Source of the DNA: Azolla caroliniana
Taxonomy: Eukaryota > Polypodiophyta
Reading direction: 5' to 3'
Assembly (NCBI GenBank): GCA_043228905.1
Contig: JBHGNT010000001.1
Coordinates: 29,264,001 to 29,328,000 of the forward strand
DNA length: 64,000 nt
The position numbers and the translations under genes were made by a program. Below are positions 10,564-20,453 of this stretch, piece after piece; position 1 is the first letter of the stretch; each line of letters opens with the position of its first letter. Under the pieces are notes generated by a model, which worked only from the letters and a program-made list of their open reading frames with translations, did no database searches and had not been told where the DNA came from.

Positions 10564-12129
10564 TCGCGCTTAACTTGGGCATATCCTCGCTGCCGCTCGC
10601 TCAATACCTTCACCCCGAACCGGATCGGGAACCGTACGCCGTCCTTGTCCTCCTGACTGATCACCCACCCGATCCCGGTTGGGCTCATGTCCACCGTCAC
10701 GTAGATGGGGACTTCCTTGCCACAAACCGCTTTCCGGAGAGCCGGTGCCGCAACAAGCGCCTCCTTCAGTCTCCGGACCGACTCTGTGTTCTTCGTCCTC
10801 CACTCGAACCTACGGCCTTTCTTCAATAGCCCGTAGAGCGGTTCCACGACATGTGCGTAGTGCGGAATCAAGATGTGGTAGAACGCGCACACACCCAAGA
10901 ATCGGCTAACCTCCGTAACCGACCTGCAATCGTCCTTCATCACGGAGATGGCTTCTACCTTTGTCGGGGACGGTTTCCGGCCGTAGGGCCCGCACAAGTG
11001 TTCGACTACCAAGATCTCTGTCTGCCCGAACGCTGATTTCTCTCCAGAGAAGGTGAGTCGCGCGCTCTCGAGCCTTTGCAGCACCTTCTCGTAGTCGTTG
11101 ATGTGGTTCATGACGAACCTCCGGCATCTGTCCGGCCCGACTGTGTCGTCTACGTCCTCCACCAGACACCCTTTTATCGGTACGTCGTCGAGGAACGACA
11201 TAGTGATGTCTGGGATGCAATCCCTCAGCACCTTGTTCATTGCATTCACCATGTGTGCCACTGAATTCGTTCCTCCTTGCGGTAGGGTACACATCCGCAC
11301 CAAGCCGAGAGGAGTCTGCATTGTCGTGATGTCCCTGCTCTTTACGGCTAGTTGGAACTGGTCGTACCCTGAGTATAAGTCACCGACCAAATAGATCGAC
11401 CTCCCGGCGAAGGCCTCTGCGAACTCGTCTATGGTCGGCCCAATTCCTGCGTTATGGATGGTCACCTTGTTGACCGGTTGCAGGTCCTGTATGAAGCGCA
11501 ACGTGCCGTTCTTCTTTGGCACCGTGAACCACCGATTCAAGTATGGGGCACTCGACGGTTCGAGGATGCCCATATCCACCTTCTGCTTCAGTAGCTCCAT
11601 CAACATCGAGATGTGAGCTCTGGGCACCGGAATCGGCTTGAGATTCCACGGCACATGCGGTACCGTGAAGATCACCATTGGCTCGACGATTGTCGGGTCT
11701 ATGCACCTGATCTCCTCCAGCGAGAATGCGAAGGCCTTCCCGTGCCTTCAGAGCATCCTCCGAAACTGGTCATCCTCCTCCGGCAGTAGAAAGCCACCCC
11801 CACCAACCTTGAGCTCCCGTAGTGTTATGTCGGTGAACTGGTGCCTTATGCCGGCTGGATTCCGTAAACTTGGGTCCGACGCGACCCCCTTTATCTGCTC
11901 TCCGCTGCCCATCCGGCAAGGATGCCGCAACTGGCCTCACCTTCCGGTCCACAGTCTTGTACTTCGTATCCACGCGGGCCGTTTGATCCGACCCGATCCT
12001 CTCCCCAAAGTTCGCGATGACTTCGTACATTCCCATCGAGCTAACCGGAATGGTCCGGTCTTCACTAAGGCCTTTATCGACCACCTCTCGTAATTCGCCC
12101 AAGGTGTCGTCAAAAGAGACCGCCTCCAC
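10564..12129 (-). pseudogene. Gypsy-1 pol, reverse transcriptase and RNase H
   Basis: Minus-strand reverse transcriptase continuing the pol of Gypsy-1. The frame from 11678 leftwards gives 378 codons with VPHVPWNLKPIPVPRAHI, LRFIQDLQPVNKVTI, the catalytic FLDDVPIKG motif, thumb and connection, then the RNase H start YVTVDMSPTGIGWVISQED (the Asp is retained). Upstream, 12129-11770 is in another frame and corresponds to the N-terminal part of Gypsy-3 pol (VEAVSFDDTLG), so at least one frameshift separates them near 11745. Function would be cDNA synthesis in particles, but the whole pol is broken. Confidence 0.87.
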
Positions 12130-13380
12130 AACGCCGCTAATTTCTTCATTGGGGGAGAGGACTCCACACTCCCTAAGTCGTCTCTCCGCCCGCTTCCTCT
12201 CTTGGCGATTGATGTCGGTTAGTGTCCAACCTCCGTTTTCGGAGAGCCAAAATTTCCTACCTATAATACATGTGTGGGGTTCTTCCGGGGTGTCCGGACT
12301 ATCGCGGCCCCACGCCTTGATAGCCCACTCTAAAAATCCCCTCGGCTGTCGGTGCCGAGGGTCTCACGGTTTCGCTCGTGGTTGGGTCGCACTGTCATGA
12401 ATTGTACGGAATGCCGACCGTCTTGGCTCTTGACGCGCGCATATGCTGAACCATTGTTCAGTACTTTTTTCTCCATGCGTGTTACCGTAATGTACGGCTC
12501 GCCGAGAATTACTGGGTGCGAGGAAGTCTCCTGCACGAAGAAATGCTGATCTATCTTGACGTCGTCGATCTTCATGCGTACGTTCGAGCACGCACCATGC
12601 AGCTCCTCTGTAGCACGCATCGTCGCGCGTATGTTCCACTTTTTATAGAAGTCCATGGACATCAGGTTGATCTTCGAGACGTGGTCTACCAATGCCACCA
12701 CTGGCTCCTGGACGTCGCTGATCTGAACAGGGGTTTTCGTAGTGGCCCTAGCCCAATGCGGCTTCGCGTAGCGGCTTTCCGCCAACTCATCCTTTAGGGC
12801 CGTGTCTTCTAAGTGCTTCGTCCGCACTTCCACCAGCCTCTCCGGTTCTGGCTTCGTCAAGAGCCTCTTCCGCTTCACCAAGTCCACGATGGAGTCATGA
12901 AACTCCTTCCACCAGCCTCTCCGGTTCCGGCTCCGTCGAGAGCCTCTTCCGCTTCACCAAGTCCACGATGGAGTCGTGGAACTCCTTCTTGGGGATTCCA
13001 AGCACCTCCCGTAACGACAACTCGACCTTGCTGTTGAGAATTCTCTCTTCCAGGACCTTTCTCAGGTCCGTTGTTCGTTCAATTTCGGTGCTCAACCGGA
13101 AACCGGCCTGCTTCTTCTTCCCCGGCATGCCGTCGTTGGCGGCCTCATTCGGCTGCGGTCTGAACCGGGTCTTGTACCGTTGCGAGGGCCTGCCCCCTCC
13201 GGCCTTTCTCGCACGCTTGTCTTCTACCAGAACCTCGTAGTTCTGGCATGCGGCTACCACGAAGCTAGTCTTTTCTTCGACCGGGTCGTCCCATCCGGTG
13301 ACCTCCCGGATCTGTTGTTCCGCGCGGTCTACCTCTTCCTTCTTTAGTCGTACTCCGGAGAGACCGTCTAGCACCAGTGG
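12130..13380 (-). pseudogene. Gypsy-1 protease region with 79-bp duplication
   Basis: Minus-strand C-terminal half of the gag-protease ORF. It shows the linker KKEVDRAEQQIREVTGWDDP, RTTDLRKVLEERIL and the protease-like domain, but the active site reads ALVDHVSKINLMS where Gypsy-3 has DHGSEINLMS: the flap Gly is lost. The segment encoding LVKRKRLSTEPEPERLVE is duplicated in tandem (12830-12908 and 12909-12987, period 79 bp), which shifts the frame. A TAG replaces a Trp codon at the junction with gag (13381). Confidence 0.8.
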
Positions 13381-14490
13381 CTAGAATCCGGAGTCCTTCG
13401 CTTTCCGGGTCTCTGCCGACGCCGAGTAGTTAACGGCCTCTGCATGTCGTGCCATGGCCTCTTCCATCAACCACTTCATTCCGCCGCGCCCCGTATTCAA
13501 CTCTAGAGCTTTTTGGGTCTCGCTCGCGTGCACCCGTCCGTTCCCAAGGTACACCATGTTGGTCCTGAGTGCCTCGGCAAAATCCGCACACTCTTTCCGG
13601 ATGTGGCCGACCGCGTCGCACCACATGCACTGCTGTGCCGCCGGCGGCCTTCGGTCACGAGACTGTTCGCCGTTGTCCCTCCGAGCTTGTGCAATTTGGA
13701 GATCTCGCACCATCTGCGACAACTCTTCTAGAGCCGCGCCTCCGGAGGGACCTTTGACCACTCCGCTCGAGGCTGAGCCCGTCTCAAGCCAACTCCGAGT
13801 TTCTTCCTTCCTAGCCGGTACTGACACCGGCTCCTCGAGCTCCCTCGCCGGGACCGGCCTTGCCGCCGACGAGCCCTCCTCGCTCCACTCACGCCGCTTG
13901 TCGAAACGACCGCAAACCCTCCTTACCATGGCCAAGTCTGTCGTGAGCCCTTCATCCGTTTCCAACAGGAGACCCACCTTCTCCCGATCCATGGCGTCCA
14001 CTGACTTGACGAATAGTAATACCCGGCTTGTGTCAAGCACGGTCCGGTCCAACGTTGACAGTCGTGCGAACCGTTTCTCGAACTCCTGGAGGAGCGCCGA
14101 CACGTTTCTCCCCTTTCTAGGGCTCTCAACCCATGCCATGAAGTCTCGCTTCGACAGCCGAAGCGAGTCATCAAACCCATACATATTGAGGAGCCGCAAC
14201 TCGAACTCCTCCCAAGTCTGGCATCCGGCTAGCGCCTCGAGAACCTCTGCGTGGATGCTCGGCGTCACCACCCGAGGGAATCCGGACAACCGTCTGTCCA
14301 CCGAGATATCCCTCATGATCATTTCGGCCCGGTAGGCCTCCAAGTAGCTCGTGGCATTCTTCCCACCGAATCGACCTATGGTGCTGACGATGGACTTAAT
14401 GGCCTTGTCGAGGGCACCTGTTCCCTCGCGAGCGCTCACTAGCCGGTCGACGGCTACGACCATAGCTTCAGCAAGCTCGGATCCCCTCAT
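13381..14490 (-). CDS. Gypsy-1 Gag with CCHC zinc knuckle
   Basis: 369-codon open frame, start MRGSELAEAMVVAVDRLVS, 22 bp inside the primer-binding site. Capsid region about residues 30-200 (GGKNATSYLEAYRAEMIMRD, WEEFELRLLNMYGFD, LLFVKSVDAMDREKVG), then a charged linker and the knuckle CMWCDAVGHIRKEC (CX2CX4HX4C) near residues 285-298. It ends at a TAG that replaces the Trp of SGFWP in Gypsy-3, so this copy cannot extend into the protease half. It packages genomic RNA in the family; here Gag alone could still be made. Confidence 0.83.
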   Translation of the reverse strand: MRGSELAEAMVVAVDRLVSAREGTGALDKAIKSIVSTIGRFGGKNATSYLEAYRAEMIMRDISVDRRLSGFPRVVTPSIHAEVLEALAGCQTWEEFELRLLNMYGFDDSLRLSKRDFMAWVESPRKGRNVSALLQEFEKRFARLSTLDRTVLDTSRVLLFVKSVDAMDREKVGLLLETDEGLTTDLAMVRRVCGRFDKRREWSEEGSSAARPVPARELEEPVSVPARKEETRSWLETGSASSGVVKGPSGGAALEELSQMVRDLQIAQARRDNGEQSRDRRPPAAQQCMWCDAVGHIRKECADFAEALRTNMVYLGNGRVHASETQKALELNTGRGGMKWLMEEAMARHAEAVNYSASAETRKAKDSGF

Positions 14491-14511
14491 CCTTCACTCC
14501 TTTGCCGCCTG

Positions 14512-14529
14512 TTTCACGTCGGGTTCACC
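14512..14529 (-). promoter_or_regulatory. Gypsy-1 primer-binding site
   Basis: Minus-strand TGGTGAACCCGACGTGAA a few bases inside the 5' LTR, identical in TRG and Gypsy-3. Confidence 0.8.
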
Positions 14530-14534
14530 AAATA

Positions 14535-14723
14535 TGTCGAGTTGTTACGCTCTTCGCGTGTGGAAAGAGGCTGGACTGCGGGGGCCATGAACCATGGAGC
14601 GGGAGAAAGAAGAGAGAGAGGGAGAAGTCTTGCAGAAACAACGAGGGAGAAGGAGAGAACAAAGTCTTAATTACAAATCAAACGATTACAACTGGCAAGC
14701 CAGCAACGGACCCAACTCAGGTG

Positions 14724-14759
<36 letters not shown>

Positions 14760-15170
14760 GCTCACACGCCAAGCACAAAAACGTGAAGGGAAAGCCTCTG
14801 ATGGAAGCGCACGGGCTGTCCACGAAGCAGAGGCGGCGATCTCCCAAAACCCGTAGAGAATGACCACTGAAGGAGGAGAGAGAGAGCTCGGTACACGGTC
14901 CGGCAACACTTCGTCCTCGCTAATCCACGATACCCCCATAGGCCATCGAGGCAGGCCGTTGCACCCTCGTTTTCCTCAAATTATTCTATGTCCTTTCGGA
15001 CAAAGATACTCGTTGATTCCCTGGACTTTCGATGCGTCACATCTAGTCTATTTACACTGACCGTCCTACTCCTAGTTATGTACAAGGTATTAATTAGTGT
15101 GAGAAAGTGTAGGGCCGGTTCATGCGCCCTGCTTCGCCGATTCCGCTTCTGGCCGGTTTTCTTCACGACA
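14535..15170 (-). repeat. Gypsy-1 5' LTR
   Basis: 636-bp LTR with TG...CA ends. It contains an AC microsatellite (14725-14757) longer than that of the left LTR and a GA-rich block. It abuts the remainder of sLTR-2 at 15171. Confidence 0.87.
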
Positions 15171-15434
15171 CCGTTATATTAGTTGTAAAGGCAACCGCTT
15201 TTCTCTCAGATCTTCCCCCAATTCTCTCCCTTCAATGCCCTTTTATTCCTCTCCATCCGCGTGGCCATAAAGTACCTATCAAATCCTTACTACCTAGTAT
15301 TCCTTAACACTCAACTATTACTATGTTATTTATACACGTTTGTACACAAAAGGCAGTCTCAAGTACACCTGTGCACACCCTCGTTCATGTGCATCCGGAT
15401 ATGTTTCTCCTAGTAGTTGGAATTCCTCACAACA
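15171..15434. mobile_element. sLTR-2, right part
   Basis: Collinear with the 3' end of the Gypsy-2 LTR (30853-31109): GGCAACCGCTTTT, CATAAAGTACCTAT(C/T)AAATC, CCTCCTAGTAG-like and the terminal ...CTCACAACA. It is followed by ACGT (15435-15438), the match to the left flank at 3640-3643. Confidence 0.75.
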
Positions 15435-16145
15435 ACGTATCCCGCAATCAATGAATTCCACGATACATAAATAGGAACCATTTGAATGCTTCTTTAGCAT
15501 ACTCATGTTCATGTTCATCATAATTTGCAATCAACACATTGCAACAAGCTATTCCTTAGAGTGAAACCAAAGTGGTTGCATCCTGAGACAAGCCATCGCA
15601 GCTCCTAACTTTGAACTATTTCAATCCTTCTTCAACATGCTCATAGTTAGCAACATGGAAGGCATGCTACCAAATGTATACATCTAATACAACACCTTTT
15701 GACAGTTTGACTCCACTCATCCTCAAAAAAATGAGAAAAACGCTCCCCAAATTTTAAAAGTAAATGAAAACATAATCAAGTTTCCTTATCACTCCTTAGA
15801 ACTACTTCATCGTCCATCTCTACCACTAACTTAGACTAAAAACATTTTCCTATCAAGATGGCTTCCTAGTAGTGTACAACAAATGTATCCAATATCCCTG
15901 TCACTCCATAAAAAATGCGTCCTCCTCCCATATCATCATCCTTCTCCAACACAAAATTATTTTTATGTTGTTCAAGTCAGTGGATGACTTCCCCAAACAA
16001 AGCCAATCCTTAAACCCCGCTCAATATCTAGTCTAATAGTATTAGTAAATGCAACATCCACCATCAACATCTGTCTATGGTAATTGCACAACAGGAGTGC
16101 ACCATAGTCCATCAACTATACAATAAAATCTATCAACCAAAACGA
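15435..16145 (-). pseudogene. PPR gene remnant, 5' part
   Basis: Upstream continuation of the PPR pseudogene at 2281-2827. Minus-strand readings include HAFHVANYEHVEEGLK, SQDATTLVSL, LIANYDEHEHEYAKEAFKWF and, at the joint with the downstream part, WNSLIAGYVEYG, the canonical PPR turn. The rest is heavily decayed by stops and indels, and the repeats further right (15700-16145) are barely recognisable. Gypsy-2 begins at 16146, probably also inserted in this old gene. Confidence 0.6.
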
Positions 16146-16549
16146 TGTCGTGGATATCCGTGTGTATGTGTCGGAACGGGGTGGGACCAACGGGGCCTTG
16201 AACGAAGCAGTTGGTAAGAGAGGGTGAGGAGTCTTTCCGGAACACTTCGTCGGCACACAGGCTCACATGCTATCGATCCAGACCGGTCACCAGATATCGG
16301 TTGATGGGCACACATGCCCAAATATGTATACTATTTTAGACTACTGCCGGATACCGATTGATGAGCACATGAGCTCAGAAACACAAATAACGCACAAGAT
16401 GGATGAAAACAGGAAAGGGAAATACTGGCTCAACACTGAGATGAGAATCAAACACAACAAACAAATGGATTAAATAACATCGGAATACAGTTGGACTCAG
16501 CCGGCAACAAAGCTTCATGCTCCCGAAGACACGCACAACCACATTGTAG
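16146..16549 (-). repeat. Gypsy-2 LTR, left half (interrupted by PLE-1)
   Basis: Starts TGTCGTGGATATCCGTGTG and runs to CCACATTGTAG. The other half is 30491-31109. Positions 16371-16549 are repeated at 30491-30669, the target duplication of PLE-1. The sLTR-2 copy shows the same anchors in uninterrupted order, supporting this reading. Confidence 0.78.
16371..16549. repeat. PLE-1 target-site duplication, left copy (179 bp)
   Basis: 179 bp from GAGCTCAGAAACAC to CCACATTGTAG, the same length as 30491-30669 with about nine substitutions and no indel. It lies immediately left of the PLE-1 end. Confidence 0.75.
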
Positions 16550-17363
16550 GGTTATGGACCTTACGTTTGGAACAAGGAGTGCGGAATGGTGGATCATCAA
16601 CGGGTGGAGGTAGGCGAAGAGGAAACACCACGCTCAATTTGAGCACACCCGAATCGAAGACGAGGTAGAAGAAAGGAGAGGGAGGTGGCATGATTAGGAA
16701 TAACAAAAAGGAAGGGGGGTGGGGAGTTAAACACTAAGATTAAAAACATAAACACTAAAACAAAAAACATAACCTGACAACTAACATACATAAATCTAAA
16801 TCTAGAAACATGAACCTAAAAATAAAGTAAAGGGTGGGGTAATTAGAAAGAAATTAAAAGATAGGGTTAAAGGGAGGGGGATTAACATACTAATTAAAAT
16901 AAAGTGAGAGAGAGAGAGAGATTAAAACATAAGTAAACCTAAGATTAAAACTAAAGAGAGAGAGAGAGATTAAAACATAAATAAACCTAAGATTAAAACT
17001 AAAGAGAGAGAGAGAGAGATTAAAACATAAATAAACCTAAGATTAAAATGAAAGAGAGAGAGAGAGAGAGGGAGGGAGAGAGATTAAAATATAAATAAAC
17101 CTAAGATTAAGACTAAAACATGAGACTAAAAACATAATTAAAATTTAAAACGAGGGTTACGGGGAGGGAAGAGGATTACCATACTAATAAAAATGAAAGA
17201 GAGAGGTGCTATTACGAACTAGAGAAACATAATTAAAACACGATTAAAAGAGAGAGGGAGAGGGGGAGAAACATAATTAAAAACATGTAATTAACATTAT
17301 AAATGAAAAATTACATGGGGTTTGAGGTATGGTCTTATGGCAAACTAGTTTCGCCCATCACGG
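16550..17363 (-). repeat. PLE-1 left arm with GA minisatellite
   Basis: Left terminal arm of PLE-1, read outward on the minus strand from the left hammerhead. It holds no protein domain. At 16905-17100 four units of about 48-62 bp (ATTAAAACATAAATAAACCT plus a GA run) form a minisatellite; further GA runs lie at 17200-17270. The outer end (16550-16590) reads GGTTATGGACCTTACG...CAAGGAGTGCGG, similar to 25768-25802, just ahead of ORF1. Low-complexity ORFs here are not genes. Confidence 0.6.
17329..17363 (-). ncRNA. PLE-1 left hammerhead ribozyme, 3' portion (interrupted)
   Basis: On the minus strand, joining 25328-25311, 24690-24683 and 17363-17329 (the two insertions and their duplications removed) gives a complete type I hammerhead. 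Core CUGAUGA, helix II GCCC/GGGC with loop GUGAU, GAAA, a 2-bp helix III around UA, the cleavage step after GUU, and a 14-bp helix I (GGCA/UGCC plus AUGGUCUUAU/AUAAGACCAU, bulge GUU). Gypsy-3 sits in the helix II loop and MITE-1 in helix I, so this ribozyme is now destroyed. Confidence 0.8.
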
Positions 17364-18160
17364 TGTCGTGAAGAAAACCGTCCATAGGCGGAATCGGCGC
17401 ACCCAGGCGTGGGAACCGGTTCTTCACGCGCACAAGCTCCAAGTTGTACATAGAAGCGAATTAGGAGGATAATCGGCAGGAACGGGCCCTAACACAAGTG
17501 GAGACAAAGACCGCGCGAACAGTCTTTTCGGTCGCGCGCGCGAGCGAAGGAACTGTACGAGTCGGCGGCGTAACTACGCGGACGCGTGAAGGACGGAGCG
17601 GATCCCTGTCCAAAAGGGACAGGGAATAAAGCTGACATGACGGCCTGCTCGTCGGCCTATATAAGGAGCAGGAAAGAGCTGTTGCAGGCATCTCGCGCAG
17701 AGAGGACGAAGTGCTGTCGGACCGTTTCTGGACGCTTCTCTCTCTGTTTCCTTCCTTCTTGAGCTCCATAGCTTTTCTGTGCAGGGTTCCGAGGAGGCTC
17801 GCGCTGTTTCGAGGAACGCCCGAGTGCTTCCGGCAGCACCTCCGACCGACCTGCTACCCCTTTGTGCGTCGAAGCGAACAGGCATCGGCATCTGTTCGCC
17901 GGCCTGTTCGGTTGTAACCAACCTGTGCCCCATCGAGGGTTGTAGTCGTGTTAGCCATTTTTCTTAATATACATATTTAGTCATTCGCATCTGTCTGTGT
18001 CGGTGTCTGTTCGCGTTCTCCGTGCTGAAGGGCCGTGTCCCTGTGTATCCCCGGTCCTGCGTAGCCGGTTCTCTCTCTTTCTCCTCCCTCGCTTGCTCTT
18101 TGGTTCGAGACCCCCGCGGTCCCGCCTCGTTTCCACACGCACTTGCGTAATATCTCGACA
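17364..18160 (+). repeat. Gypsy-3 5' LTR
   Basis: 797-bp LTR, TGTCGTGAAGAAAACC...ATATCTCGACA. It differs from the 3' LTR (23882-24678, also 797 bp) at about one position (A/G near 17431), so the insertion is recent. A TATA motif CCTATATAAGG lies at about 17656-17666. TSD ACGG at 17360-17363 and 24679-24682. Confidence 0.93.
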
Positions 18161-18164
18161 TCTT

Positions 18165-18182
18165 TGGTGAACCCGACGTGAA
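18165..18182 (+). promoter_or_regulatory. Gypsy-3 primer-binding site
   Basis: TGGTGAACCCGACGTGAA, four bases after the LTR. Shared with Gypsy-1 and TRG. Confidence 0.82.
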
Positions 18183-18204
18183 AGAGGCGGCAGAAGAGTA
18201 GAAG

Positions 18205-20331
18205 ATGAGGGGGTCGGATCTTGCAGAGGCCATGGCTTCGGCCGTGGATCGGATTGTAAACGCGCGCGAGGGCACCGGTGCCCTCGACAGAGCTATTGAG
18301 GCGGTCGTCGGCACGATCGGCCGGTTCGATGGGAAGGATGCCACGAAGTATTTGGCGTCCTACGGTGCAGAGATGCTGATGCGGGACATTCCGGAAGAAA
18401 GGCGTCTTGCCGGATTTCCCCGAGTGGCGATGCCGAGCATCCATGCGGAGGTGCTCGAGGTGCGGGCGGAGAGCCGTACCTGGGAGGAGTTCGAAGGTCG
18501 GCTCCTAGAGAAATACGGGCTGGACGACGCGCTCCGGCTTTCGAAGCGAAGGTTCATGGAATGGGTGGAGTCCCCGGGGAAGGGAAGAAACGCGTCGGCA
18601 CTCCTCCGGGAGTTCGAGGAAAACTTTGCGCGCCTTTCGGCGCTCGACCGAACCATCCTGGACACGAGCCGGGTCTTGCTGTTTGTCAAGTCGGTCGACG
18701 AGTGGGATCGGGAGCAAGTGGGCCTCTTGCTGGAAACCGAAGACGGGCTCACTACCGACTGGGCGGTTGTCAAGAAAGTCTGTGGCCGTTTCGACAAACG
18801 GCGAGAATGGGCGGATAACGGGGCAGCCGGGTCGGGCTCGGTCGCAGCAAGGAAGCTCGAACCAGCGCCACAGGTGCGAAAGGAAGAGACCCGAGAGTGG
18901 TTGGAAACCGGTTCGGCTTCGACCGGCGTAGTCAGAGGCTCAACCGGAGGAGCAGCGCTGGAGGAATTGACGAGGGCGATAAAGGACCTCCAAATCGCGC
19001 AAGCCCGAAGGGAAGGTGGCGAACCGGCTCGTGACCGACGGCCGGCGGCAGGAAACAGGTGCATGTGGTGCGATGAAGTCGGCCACATTCGGAAGGACTG
19101 CGGCGACTTCGCGGAGGCGCTGAGGAACAGGGTGGTGTACCTGTGGGAAGGACGGGTGCATGCCAGCGACACCCGAAGGGCCCTGAGCCGAAACGACGGG
19201 CGAGGTGGTATGAAAAGGTTGATGGAAGAGGCGGCGGCCCGACACGCGGAAACCGTCCACTACTCGGCGTCGGCCGGCATTCGAGTCGGGGGCGGCGAGG
19301 CCCGAAGGGAAAGCAAAGCCGGATTCTGGCCGACGATGCTGGAAGGCCTTGCCGGTGCAAGGCTTAAAAGGGAGGAATCGGACCGTGTGGAGAAACGGGT
19401 ATGGGAGATGACCGGGTGGAGCGACCCGGTCGAGGAAAAGACGGGCTTCGTGGAAGCTGCTTGCCAGAACTACGAGGCTCTGGTAGAAGAGAAGCGGGTG
19501 GGGAAACCCGGGACGACCGGGCCCTCACAACGATACGAGACCCGGTCCGGCCCACGATGGGACGAAGCCGGCGAGGCCGGTACGCAAGATAAACCCCAGA
19601 AGGGCGGGTACCGTCTGGGGACGGAGATAGAAAGGACCACGGACTTACGAAAGGTCCTGGAGGAACGGATCCTCGACAGCAAGGTGGAGCTGTCGTTACG
19701 AGAGGTGCTGGGAATCGCCAAGAAGGAGTTCCATGACTCCATCGTGGACTTGGTGAAACGGAAGAGGCTGTCAACGGAGACAGAACCGGAGAGACCGGTG
19801 GAAGTGCGGACGACGCACCTAGACGACATGGCGCTGGGAGACGAGTGGGCGGAAAGCCACTATTCGAGACCACACTGGGCCCGAGCGACCACGGAAACCC
19901 CGGTGAAGATCGGCGATGTCCAGGAACCGGTGATAGCTTTGGTGGACCACGGATCGGAGATCAATTTGATGTCCATGGACTTCTATAAGAAGGGCAAATG
20001 GCCGATCAACACCAAGCACGGGTGGAAAATAAGGGCAGCAACGCGCGCCACCGAGGAACTGCACGGGGCCTGTCCGAATGTGCGAGTCAAGATCGGCGAC
20101 GTCGAGATTGACCAGCACTTCTTCGTGCAGGAGACGTCTTCACATCCGGTCATTCTGGGAGAGCCGTACATCACGGCGGCGCGAATGGAGACCAAAGTGC
20201 TGGACAATGGTTCGGCCTACGCGAGGGTCAAAAGCCAAGACGGGCGCCATTCGGTCCAGTTTCTGACGGTACGGCCGAACCACGAACGTAACCGCGATTC
20301 CCTTGGTTCCGAAAACCGAGAGGATTTTTAG
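18205..20331 (+). CDS. Gypsy-3 Gag-protease polyprotein
   Basis: Intact 708-codon ORF starting at the first ATG after the primer site (MRGSDLAEAMASAVDRIVN). Capsid region about residues 25-190 (KYLASYGAEMLMRD, WEEFEGRLLEKYGLDD, VLLFVKSVDEWDREQVG), zinc knuckle CMWCDEVGHIRKDC at residues 286-299 for RNA packaging, a charged linker, then a retropepsin-like domain about 560-690 with ALVDHGSEINLMS (Asp 581) and VILGEPYI near 649. The active-site triad is DHG rather than DTG/DSG; Gypsy-4 has the same DHG, so it looks like a lineage trait. The C-terminal end (VQFLTVRPNHERNR) is conserved in the relatives. A 122-bp gap and a frame change separate it from pol. No damage is seen. Confidence 0.92.
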   Translation: MRGSDLAEAMASAVDRIVNAREGTGALDRAIEAVVGTIGRFDGKDATKYLASYGAEMLMRDIPEERRLAGFPRVAMPSIHAEVLEVRAESRTWEEFEGRLLEKYGLDDALRLSKRRFMEWVESPGKGRNASALLREFEENFARLSALDRTILDTSRVLLFVKSVDEWDREQVGLLLETEDGLTTDWAVVKKVCGRFDKRREWADNGAAGSGSVAARKLEPAPQVRKEETREWLETGSASTGVVRGSTGGAALEELTRAIKDLQIAQARREGGEPARDRRPAAGNRCMWCDEVGHIRKDCGDFAEALRNRVVYLWEGRVHASDTRRALSRNDGRGGMKRLMEEAAARHAETVHYSASAGIRVGGGEARRESKAGFWPTMLEGLAGARLKREESDRVEKRVWEMTGWSDPVEEKTGFVEAACQNYEALVEEKRVGKPGTTGPSQRYETRSGPRWDEAGEAGTQDKPQKGGYRLGTEIERTTDLRKVLEERILDSKVELSLREVLGIAKKEFHDSIVDLVKRKRLSTETEPERPVEVRTTHLDDMALGDEWAESHYSRPHWARATTETPVKIGDVQEPVIALVDHGSEINLMSMDFYKKGKWPINTKHGWKIRAATRATEELHGACPNVRVKIGDVEIDQHFFVQETSSHPVILGEPYITAARMETKVLDNGSAYARVKSQDGRHSVQFLTVRPNHERNRDSLGSENREDF

Positions 20332-20453
20332 AGAGGACTGCCAAGGCGTGGGGCCGCGACAGTCCGGATGCTCCGGAAAAACCCCACATCTGTACGGTAA
20401 AACCGTGTACAATAGGTAGGAAATTTTGCTTCTCCGACAGCGGAGCATGTACG

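Larger units (their letters stand above)
4071..15170 (-). mobile_element. Gypsy-1 with extra partial copy (LTR-gag-LTR tandem)
   Basis: Ty3/gypsy element on the minus strand: 5' LTR 14535-15170, gag, protease, reverse transcriptase, RNase H, integrase, polypurine tract, LTR 4503-5124, then the beginning of a second copy (primer site and gag to 4071). Without TRG it is about 7.0 kb plus the extra piece. A shared LTR between two head-to-tail copies points to recombination or strand switching, followed by deletion into sLTR-2 on the left. It is inserted in sLTR-2. Confidence 0.8.

Noticed and set aside
17461-18444. Minus-strand ORFs over the Gypsy-3 LTR and gag (also at 23979-24451)
   Set aside because: Identical in both LTR copies or antisense to gag; GC-rich shadow frames.
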